A DNA stretch of 64,000 bases. Source: Dipetalonema caudispina. Taxonomy: Eukaryota > Nematoda > Chromadorea > Rhabditida > Onchocercidae. The notes below the pieces were generated by a model. The model was not told the DNA's origin, ran no database searches, and was given only the letters and a program-made list of their open reading frames with translations. The stretch spans positions 248,001 to 312,000 of the forward strand of contig JABVXV010000042.1 in assembly GCA_013365325.1 (NCBI GenBank). The letters are read 5' to 3'. Below, piece by piece: positions 54,601-64,000 of this stretch (its first letter is position 1; each line of letters opens with the position of its first letter). The translations under genes were made by a program, and so were the position numbers.

Positions 54601-54880
54601 CGTACCCTTCACCCGTTCCATATGTAGCTCCCGAATACAACCAACATATTTACGATGCCTGAATTGCATCTATTTCAGAAATTCATTTCGAAAATTCCCC
54701 AAACCAATAAATTAATGCTTACTTATTCAGCGCATAAATGAAAGGTAGAAGATAAAAAAAAAATGAACTCTTAAGAAAATCTATTATTTGTGAATCTAAC
54801 CAGTCGAATTTGCCAATCTGGTCTTCGTATATCGCTGCAGCTATTGTAAACATTGCTGTAAACACTAAAGAAAAAGCCAT
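48670..54880 (-). CDS. emc-1: ER membrane protein complex subunit 1
   Basis: Large lumenal scaffold of the EMC insertase. Fifteen exons in transcript order: 54801-54880, 54528-54658, 54186-54248, 53958-54057, 53475-53597, 53090-53236, 52122-52816, 51538-51792, 51208-51371, 50918-51076, 50601-50796, 50342-50511, 49820-50051, 49264-49480 and 48670-48877, giving 979 aa against 993 in human. A signal peptide is followed by IYEDQIGKFDWHRKYVG, the conserved EMC1 start of the beta-propeller. The C-terminal DUF1620 region shows GRVLGNRSVLYKYANPNL, HLVHCENWLAYSYWN, SQAYIFPQGVAAL and FINYNQSIHGIRG. One membrane segment (about 949-964) follows FDILKDDFDH, and the end is KQAWQ. The start is the second ATG after an ATTTCAG acceptor three bases upstream. 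The exon-5 donor (GTGCGT) is chosen because it alone keeps the frame. It is divergent from rps-18. Confidence 0.95.
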
Positions 54881-54883
54881 CAC

Positions 54884-55862
54884 CTGAAATAAATTTTTCA
54901 TCATTTTAAATTGAACTGAATCATTACATCACAAGTGAAGTTTCGGTGATTTTCATCTGATGCAATCGTCCTATATCGAATAACTGCCATTTTCACATAA
55001 AAGGCAAGAATGTATTCGTGTTATTTTATTTATTCGGATAAATTCATGTGAGTACATCTATTTATGACTTCCTTTCATCTCACGGGGATGTCTAAACTTT
55101 CACAGCTACAAACAACAACGATCAAATAATGAAGTAGAGGAGGATGTTAATTTTCATAATAGGCAAGAACAATGTCCGCTATTATGAGTATCTCTGAGAT
55201 ATCGGCATGAGCAACGGGTGGAGGAGTAGTAGTGATGATGTTGTATCCACGGTATTGCGGGGTATTGGTTAGTACGTCCAGATTGCAAGGGAGATTAGGC
55301 TGAGACAGTTAGTATTATCATATTGCTGTTTCTCGAAATGTTGAGATGTCTCTTTCATACCGGGGCAGTTTTTTTCCTCTTTTTGACAAACCTATGAATT
55401 TAATATTGCTCAGATTTTGGAAAGCTGGTTATATGTTTATCGGGGATTAATGTAACATGTATGATTGCGCTGTGGAAGCAGAAAATCTGAAATAAACAGA
55501 TTTAGTTGCCCGTATAGTGTTAGGACATAATTCGCTGATTTTCGAATCTAAGGACAATAAATCTAAGTGTAACTAAGACTCACCCTTCAACTAGAGATTT
55601 ATCCTAATCCTAAGTCAATGATAGCATATCAGATGGAGCGTGGGAAACGGCGCTATCAGCTCATTAATTGGTGATGTGGTTGTTTTCACCGTGGGGTAGT
55701 CATAGTGACATAGGATGATAGCTGAATGTTTTCCAGACCAGTGGCTTGTACAAACTTTAGGAATTTGTGGGTCGTCTTGTGGATTGCAAAGGTTGGGTAG
55801 TTCCCACGATGTGAGAAGTCCAAGTACGTGATATGATATTAGTAATTGCTGTTATGTTACAG
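54884..55862. promoter_or_regulatory. Divergent promoter region of emc-1 and rps-18
   Basis: About 1 kb between two oppositely transcribed housekeeping genes. From about 55,080 the sequence is clearly richer in G/C than other spacers. No TATA box or defined motif stands out. An acceptor GTTACAG ends at 55862, 24 bases before the rps-18 ATG, so most of this would be promoter and outron. A weak C/D-box-like segment is noted under findings. Confidence 0.5.
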
Positions 55863-55886
55863 AGGCGGAAGAGAGAGTGACACAAG

Positions 55887-56829
<943 letters not shown>

Positions 56830-57335
56830 TAAGACCATGATATATTGTTTTATTCTATTTTCATTCAATAAAGGATTTGATTTTTATTTTTCAATATCGT
56901 TCCATGTGGAATAAAGTCTGTTAACATTGATCACCCGCATTGTACAACCATCAGAGCTGTAGCTCTCAACTTCTCGTGTTTATATCCATTGCATCTGTTA
57001 TTGAAAAGCCACGGAAGGTGGTGAATTGTTTGTCGAAAACCGCGTGTACGTTATAGTAACAGATTGGATACTTAAAATCGGTGAGCTTAGATAGATTTAA
57101 AGAAGTTTTTCGTGTAATCGTACACTAATCTAACAATCGAACTGTGTCACGGAGAGGTAGCAGAAATAACGTGTTTTGTATGGCATGTTTGATTTCACCG
57201 GGCATTTATGTTGTTGTAAATAGCCTAATGACATGAGTGCGTGCAGCCTTGTGTGTTTGGTTATTTTATCATCTCCTAGATTAACGTTTTTCTTATCAAT
57301 TTCCAAAAACTTGAAGGTCTATCGAGAGTTGAACC
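56830..57335. other. Spacer between rps-18 and arp-1
   Basis: Holds the short rps-18 3' UTR and then the arp-1 upstream region, which is of more balanced base composition than other spacers. A CTCCTAG acceptor-like site at about 57273-57279 may mark the arp-1 5' end. Confidence 0.5.
56867..56872 (+). terminator. Poly(A) signal of rps-18
   Basis: Canonical AATAAA 38 bases after the stop codon. Confidence 0.7.
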
Positions 57336-59875
57336 ATGGATTCTTATGATGTGATAGCAAATCAGCCAGTTGTTATCGATAATGGGTCTGGGGTAATAAA
57401 AGCTGGATTTGCTGGTGACCAGACACCAAAATGTCGTTTTGCTAATTTTGTTGGACGACCAAAGCATACGAGAGTAATGGCTGGTGCTCTTGAGGGCGAC
57501 TTGTTCATAGGTAAAGTTAACTGCAGTTTGCAGATTTATTTTGTATTTTTGTTTCCTGTCAGATTCCTGCTTCCTCACAGCACGACGCTGATGTGTAGAT
57601 TAGTGCAGAATCGATTTCGTAAAACCCTCATTTAGGTCCCAAAGCACAGGAGTATCGAGGACTACTATCGTTAAAGTACCCAATGGAACATGGCATAATA
57701 ACGGATTGGAATGATATGGAACGCGTATGGCAGTATATTTATAGTAAGGATCAGTTACAGGTATTTCAGTTTCTGTTTAATTCAGTTTTTACTTTATCTT
57801 ACTTTGTTTTAGACGAAACATTTCGTTGTTGGAGGGTTTAGTTGGTCATATTCAAGAGTCTGTACAATTTCAGATATTTCCGGAAGAACACCCAGTGTTG
57901 CTTACAGAAGCACCTCTGAATCCACTTAAGAATCGAGAAAAATCAGCTGAAATATTTTTCGAAACTTTTAACATACCTGCTTTGCACATCCAAATGCAAG
58001 CTGTTCTTTCGCTTTATTCAACGGGTCGTACAACAGGCGTTGTTCTGGATTCAGGAGATGGTGTAACACATGTTGTACCTATCTTTGAGGGTTTTGCCAT
58101 ACAGCATGGGTTCGTTTTTCTAGATTAGTCATTGACTTGTTTCATAGCGTTCAATTTTTACCCGATCTTTTTCACCGACTATGTTTTCTTTCTGTTCTTG
58201 AAAGATTAACTCACAAATAGATTAAAACGTGTTGCATTGTGAGTTCTTTCGAGAAATTGATGCTGGGCCGTGCGATTACGTCGCTAGGGAAGACCCGCTA
58301 TAGCGGATGCTAGTATAGTTTTAAAAGTATCGTAATTCTTAAAATATTGAAATGAGATTTAGTAATACTACATCCTTCTTCATTAAAGTATTGCCACGTT
58401 ACTGATGTTTTTTATTGTCATCATTGACTATCTTTCTTGCGCTTAATATGATTAAAATTGAGTTAAGCGTGAATAATCCAGAATTGAGAGAATGGATGTC
58501 GCAGGACGAGACGTGACAAGGTATCTTCGTCTGTTACTTCGCAAAGAAGGAGCTAACTTTCATCGATCATCAGAATTTGAAATCGTCCGGGAAATTAAGG
58601 AAAAAATGTGTTACATCGCGACAAATGCTGCAAAAGAAGAAAGTAACGAAAGCGAGAAAGTGCGTTTCACCTTGCCTGCTGTTATTGTAATAGCTGATGG
58701 GATGGTCTTCGTTAAATACAGTTTTCCGTAACACTGAGTTAATCATTTCATCTAAATTTAGGCAGCGTATAAGCTTCCCGATGGTTCGACACTCGAAATT
58801 GGACCAGCTAGATTTCGTGCTGCTGAGATACTATTTCGGCCAGACATTATTGGCGAAGAATGGCCAGGCATTGCTAATGCTCTCGATTTGTCTATAAGAG
58901 TATGTTAATTTTTCTTTGTTATTAATTACCCAGTATTATACAGCGCTAAGTTTATAGTTCAACAGATTTCTATGGCCTTTACTGAAGTAAAATCGCTCTC
59001 TCGAAAATGAACAAAGTGTAAGAATTCGTGAAATTTGGAAATATGATAGTTATAGACTTTTGAAATTAGTTGAATTTTTTCAGATAGACCATATACCTGT
59101 ACAGTAATTTCATGACTTTGAGCAAGCGTACCATGTATATTATGATTTTATTAAAAAATAACTTTTTGTTCAGAATCTTCGTTATAATTCGTAGATTTTG
59201 TGTTTTTAAATGTAGTTCAATAACAGTATAGTGACCATTAAACAAACATGTTAACGTAATGTAGCAGAAATGTGATCGGGATTCCGTTATGTTTTTAAGC
59301 TTTCAAATTTTCGTTAGTAGCGACGTTGTCTTCACTGCAGCCAGAAAACTTTTGCAACTGGCCATTTCAATTTTACTCCTTTGTTTGAGCTTTTTGTCAT
59401 CCTTCTCTTTTACTAAGTAGGGTTGAAGAGATTGAAGAAAAATCCTTGTTCTTGCTGAATATAAAATCCTATCCTTTTTTTCAGCGTTGTGAAATAGATC
59501 TGCGCAAAAATTTGTATAGCAATATTGTATTAAGTGGTGGATCAACTATGTTTACTGGATTCGGTGATCGATTACTAGCTGAAGTAAGTTTTGCTGAACA
59601 GATACTGCTTGATTCATCCACATTTCATTCAACAAGACAAATTTTCTTTTTCAATTCAAGTTCATGGGAGGAAAATTCTCTAATATCTATTACAGACGCG
59701 TCGATTAGCACCGAAAGACGTAAAAATTCGGATATCTGCACCGCAGGAACGATTATATGGTACTTGGATAGGAGGTTCAATTCTAGCCAGTCTTGACACA
59801 TTCAAGAAAATGTGGGTTAGCAAAAAGGAATATGAAGACGAAGGGAAGAAAGTATTGCACAGGAAGACATTCTGA
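57336..59875 (+). CDS. arp-1: Actin-related protein 1 (centractin), dynactin filament subunit
   Basis: Arp1 forms the short actin-like filament of dynactin, the cofactor that links dynein to cargo. Exons 57336-57510, 57636-57760, 57874-58109, 58482-58659, 58762-58899, 59485-59583 and 59696-59875, all in phase, give 376 aa, identical to human ACTR1A in length. The start [19 protein letters not shown] is diagnostic. Nucleotide-binding elements are DNGSG (15-19), DSGDG (159-163) and [15 protein letters not shown]. The C-terminus has [30 protein letters not shown] and a final RKTF, matching Arp1 rather than actin. Dynein cofactor function is family knowledge. The intron between exons 3 and 4 (58110-58481) contains a compact G/C-rich palindromic block. 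Confidence 0.97.
58300..58311. other. Approximate G/C-rich palindromic block inside arp-1 intron 3
   Basis: Within an AT-rich intron, about 58,247-58,312 is unusually rich in G/C and contains the perfect 12-base palindrome CCGCTATAGCGG (near 58295-58306). It could be a structured RNA or a protein-binding site. No snoRNA boxes were convincingly matched. Confidence 0.3.
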
Positions 59876-60094
59876 GTAAATCATCTTAAAAAACGATGCA
59901 AGATGTGTCAAATAGCAATGGTGATCTTTCGACATGTATTTCATTGTTCTTCAGTTATTCTTAAACTTATCTCATTTGTAACGTTCCTTCTTCTCTTAAA
60001 TTAATTGAGACGAAAGAAATGTATAAATTATAAACCACGAATACGAAAAGTCTCATAGGTAACAATTACTTACTCAACAGTAGAATATGCATAA

Positions 60095-60529
60095 TTACTT
60101 GAAGAATGAAGGCAATTCTTCTTTCGGGAATATCTGCCTATTATTTTCTTCATCGTTTCTAAGATCCTGTGAAGTAGTTCTGTTATTCAATAGAAAACCA
60201 TTTGATATACTTTCCTTTATAATACAGATCTCTTGTTTCGTTCCAGTAAAAAATACAATAAATGTAGTTTCTTTCACAAATTTTACATAAGAAATCTTTG
60301 AATGCTGCTGTCGTTTGAAAGTATTCATGTTAAATAATGATCCGCTGTTCTGCGTCACCCTTGGCAACATTGTACTTATGTCTCCTTTTAAGATATAAAC
60401 ATGGTCTGTCAGTAATCTCTGATGAAAAATGGTAGAGCTCGCAAGTAGGACTTTCTCTAAATCCTCACTGTTGGAAAAGTAATCAAAGGGACACTGATAT
60501 TCGTAGATTGTGAAATTGTACGGTGTCAT
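60095..60529 (-). CDS. Possible intronless gene, 144 aa, unrecognised
   Basis: Not recognised. One uninterrupted frame of 144 codons from ATG to stop, far longer than chance frames in this AT-rich background and with mixed codon use. An in-frame stop lies nine codons upstream, so the first ATG is a credible start. There is no signal peptide and no clear membrane helix. The sequence alternates hydrophobic and charged residues as in a folded domain: YNFTIYEYQCPFDYF near the start and KETTFIVFFTGTKQEICII in the second half. The tail is acidic and Asn-rich. It lies 220 bases from the end of arp-1 in convergent orientation. It may instead be an exon of a larger gene or part of the arp-1 3' region read backwards. 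Confidence 0.4.
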   Translation of the reverse strand: MTPYNFTIYEYQCPFDYFSNSEDLEKVLLASSTIFHQRLLTDHVYILKGDISTMLPRVTQNSGSLFNMNTFKRQQHSKISYVKFVKETTFIVFFTGTKQEICIIKESISNGFLLNNRTTSQDLRNDEENNRQIFPKEELPSFFK

Positions 60530-62060
60530 ATGGAAGCTTGGATAATTTGTTGTTTATATGCTTCGGTTGACGCTTTCATATTTCTATTCACTTCATGTAA
60601 TGTTTGTTTTTGTCTGTGATTAGTTAACTCCACTGCTTTAGGTGTCTGGAAAAGCTAGGCGATCTATCGATCGATCGAACGTCGAGCGATTGGAAACTTT
60701 CATTAACAATTGAAATGCATGCACACATACATGCATTTGAAGTAATTTGCTATAAAACCAATTTATTGCTTAAAGTTTTGTAATTATTTTGATATCTGCC
60801 AATAAGCTGCTTATATTTCTAATAAAATTTTCTAGTCGTGGTGAGCATATTTTTCTAAATAATGTTTTAATTTCGGGCTTCACCGTAGTGAAACAGTTTC
60901 GTAGAAAAAGGGCCTACATTGGTGAATCAGTTCTTCCAATGGCAGAAATTAATCATCTGTTTGATCCGTTATGCCAGAAGTGTTCCGGAACATAAAGCAG
61001 TCTCAGTTTGTTTGAAGCTGCTAGATTTCATTTTATGTTGCTTATTCTGCGAAGTTTTGGAGATTCATCGATGATTAGTGTGCAAGATATTGGTGGATCA
61101 GCCGCAAAAACTGTGTGGATTCTGCTGCAGCAATGGGTTTTGCGAAAAAGTTTTTTTTCCTAACTTGGACTTTTCTGGAATTAATGCCTCCAACATCATT
61201 CACTGAAACATTTTAAAAGAAGCCAGGAAAATTCTGAGGCATTCTTGTTTCCAAAGAAGCAATATCACTCGTTCGCAGATGTTTAGAATTTTTTGAAGCA
61301 TCTTAATATTAAAGTTGCAAGACTGAAGTAGTCTCTACTTGCTGGCTTATTTTGGTCATCTAGAAAAGGTTTTTATAGGAATTTCGTGAAATCATATTGC
61401 ATTCCATATTAGAACAAACTGTTGACCTTGCAGTGCATTTTCTATTCGGCCGTTTTCATCAATAAAAGTGGAAAATGTTGGGCTTTTCTGTTAATTTATA
61501 ATTAGATGATTTGATGAACGGTCAGTACAACGGCTGTCGGTATAACAAAGTTCATTAGTATTTATTTGTTCCATGTAAAGTTATCAAATTTTCAAATACC
61601 GATCTTTCATTTTACTTCTCTTTGCTTTCAATGATTCATAAGAATTTGAATCGTTAATTCACATGTGTAAACTTGTGTAAATTTTATTCCTGTAAATATG
61701 ACATTTGTTTTTATATCACATCTTATCTTTATTTTGTTCACGTCATCCATTAATGAAAGTTACAGCTTCTGGAACACTATACAATCTGTGCTAGTTTAAA
61801 TCAGGATTTATGACATAAATTCTGTTTTGGCCTGAAATTCTTGCAACGAAATAAGATTTTGCTAAAAAAGGACTGAAATTCAATTTAAATTTATCTATAT
61901 GTTTCGTCTGATAGCTGAAGATATAAATATGTAGATTTTATTCGTGATAACATTTCAATTTCCAATATAATACTTTTAACTGCTAAATTTTCTATGCTTT
62001 TTTATACTTCAACCTATCAAAAATTTGTTTGAACTTAAGTCATAGATTATACTGTAAAGA
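60530..62060. other. Intergenic, one possible terminal exon
   Basis: A plus-strand stretch at 60837-60993 follows a TTTTCTAG acceptor and stays open for 52 codons (KQFRRKRAYIGESVLPM, ending DPLCQKCSGT), but no upstream exon could be joined. The rest is AT-rich with no features, apart from a GATC-rich palindromic cluster near 60,657-60,690. Confidence 0.4.
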
Positions 62061-64000
62061 ATGAATTCGAAAAATATGAATTTTTCACTAAAAAACGATT
62101 GGCTATTAAGGAGTGTAATAGAAATTACGAAATCGGTTGACAAATACAAAAGTGATGAATCCAAGAGGTATTTGTTATTAACTACTAATTGCTATTTTGA
62201 AATAACAAACTATTCATGCATATCACCGTTAGAATATCAAGCAAGCTAAGATAAAGTGTACAAATGCATAAATTTTATTTGATGACAACTCACTTTCTAT
62301 TGTAACACTTCTGATCACTAAGTTTTTTACGACCTTGTAATGAACCGATCGAAGCCGATAGTTGATCAGGTTGAAGCTGTGATCTTCTTCAAAAGGTAGA
62401 TAAACGGTAATGCAATAAACTGAAGGATCAGACGGAGCACTACTAACTTGATCATAGAATATTAATTGCTGAAAACTTGAAGTCCAACATGTTCGGAAAA
62501 CATGCAATGATAGCAATACTGGTTGAAGAATTCCTAGATTACAGTTAAATTCTATGATGCCTTATTCTAATAGAATTTGATCTCAACATTAATTTCACAA
62601 TTTTACATTGCAAATTAATTTTTTAGGATTTCAGCAGGTGCAGATAAGAAGCATAAAAAGAAACATCGTAAGTCGAAACATAACTATAAAAGCTCGAGAA
62701 ATAAAAAACATCAAGAAAGAAAGGAACTTGAAGATTTGAAAAAGCTAAATGACAAACAAAAAGAAATTCCGGATATAAGCGAAAGCAGAAATAAAAAAAT
62801 TTCTCCAGATAAAGTGACGAGTAAAAAGAGAAAGTCAGAGTTACCTACAATAATTAATCATTTGGAAAATTTTCCTCATAAACCCAAAGCAAAGTACAGT
62901 AAATTGAAAAGTATGAGTAATGATTTGGTTGGAAAGAAGACTGGAAAAAATAAAACGAAGAGCAACTCAACAGAAAGTGAACTAAGACGACCGGTGCAAA
63001 AGTATCATGACAAAAGGACTCTTAGAAAAGGTTGCGAAGAAAGATATTTAAAAAAAAAAAAAAAAAACCCTTTCCGAACAACTATGAATACTTTATGTTA
63101 CATCCAAATATATACTTTATCTAATTAGATTACATTATATTAATTATACCTATCCCCACCATTCCCTTCGTAATCACAAATCCGTTTTTCCTGACAACAC
63201 ATAATCATGTTTTTAAATGTTTAAGAAATTGGAATTTCTCTTGAACATTTCCATAAAGTGATTGTGATTTGCTAAGCTTTTTCAAGACATCTTACACATA
63301 ACATTGTGAATAGTTCTGACTTTTTTCACTTTCTAGGCATTCAGGAGAAATCAAACGATTCCTCCAAAAACATAATGAAAGAGGATAAAGGAAAATCAGA
63401 TTCAAGAATCGATATGGTAAGGAGAACGGAAGTTGAGAGTGGAATTGAACAAGATGTAAAAAAATTTGTTGAATCGAGTTCTAACAGCAGCTCAATGGAA
63501 GATTCAGGAGAGCAGAACAAATTCAAAAAAGAAAGGATAAAGAATAAGAAGTCAGAAGAAAAATTGACAAAAATTAATAAAGTTCTCGAGAAAATTCCGG
63601 ATAAGGATAAAGCAAGAAGAACAACTGTGGAACAGAATGATGTAAACAAGTCCGGTGAAAATTCAGGAAGTACCAGTGAATCAGGAAAAGAAGAAAAAAG
63701 GGAAAAAATGAAAGCAGTAAGTGAAAAAAAGAAGAGGGATTTTAAAGTCTCCGTTGAATCTGGGAAACCATCGGGAAAAATTAAAATGAGGAATCTGGCT
63801 CTAAAGGAAAAAAATGGAAGTATAGATGGAAAAAAATCCAAGAGTGTTAGCGAATCAGAAAAAAAGGAGAAAAAAGAAAAAAGTAAAAGTAAAAATGGGA
63901 AAACAAGAAAGCTTTCTGAAAATCTTTATGCATCTGAAAAGGATAGAAATAAGAAGAAAATCAAAAAACACAGAAATACTTCGAAAAGTACGGATGAACG
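62061..64000 (+). CDS. Lys/Ser/Glu-rich disordered protein, 3' end outside the window
   Basis: Not recognised. Three exons: 62061-62167, 62627-63030 and 63337 to beyond 64000, with in-phase GT-AG introns (GTATTT and GTTGCG donors; TTTTTAG and TTTCTAG acceptors). At least 391 residues are present. Exon 1 encodes an ordinary 35-residue start (MNSKNMNFSLKNDWLL, EITKSVDKYK). From exon 2 on the protein is extremely rich in Lys, Ser, Glu and Asn: KKHKKKHRKSKHN, SKKRKSELP, SSSNSSSMEDSGE, SVSESEKKEKKEKSKSK. Basic clusters resemble nuclear localisation signals, so a nuclear, chromatin or RNA-linked role is possible but inferred. Third-position A bias is strong. An A15 run just after exon 2 lies in the intron. 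Part of this region also reads open on the opposite strand, which reflects base composition. Confidence 0.7.

Noticed and set aside
63341..63841. 166-codon minus-strand frame rich in Phe, Ser and Leu
   Set aside because: Antisense shadow of the Lys/Ser/Glu-rich coding exon.

Overview
The window looks like nuclear DNA of a parasitic nematode, most likely a spirurid or filarial worm. It is very AT-rich, with frequent mono- and dinucleotide runs. Genes are split by many short-to-medium introns with TTTCAG-type acceptors, and several start codons sit only a few bases after an acceptor-like site, as expected for spliced-leader trans-splicing. The gene set includes a nematode-type excitatory GABA receptor and an OST-alpha transporter. 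The species call is inference. No bacterial, viral or CRISPR content was seen.

Left part (1-23 kb, all genes on +): rps-23 (3 exons, 143 aa); a Cys-loop receptor with ETE in place of PAR before M2, the hallmark of EXP-1-type cation-selective GABA receptors (13 exons, 540 aa, one probable GC-AG intron); an organic solute transporter alpha gene (7 exons, 349 aa); and an unrecognised small single-pass membrane protein assembled here from phase-compatible exons (21,677-22,827).

Middle (23-46 kb): atg-3 on - (8 exons, 314 aa, catalytic Cys264 present); an unrecognised acidic-tailed disordered protein on - (3 exons, 226 aa); then about 15 kb that is nearly gene-free (30-44.8 kb) but contains a few strong isolated exon-like segments on +; then a secreted ML-domain lipid-binding protein on - (5 exons, 177 aa).

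Right part (48-64 kb): emc-1 on - (15 exons, 979 aa), divergent from rps-18 on + (4 exons, 154 aa), followed on the same strand by arp-1/centractin (7 exons, 376 aa). A possible intronless 144-aa gene on - lies convergent to arp-1. A Lys/Ser-rich gene on + runs off the window end.

Exon boundaries were joined by hand by checking GT-AG (or GC-AG) signals, reading phase and family alignment from memory. For atg-3, arp-1, rps-23, rps-18 and emc-1 the summed lengths match, or nearly match, the known family lengths, which supports those models. The housekeeping genes (ribosome, autophagy, ER membrane insertion, dynactin) are not functionally linked to each other; their adjacency looks incidental.
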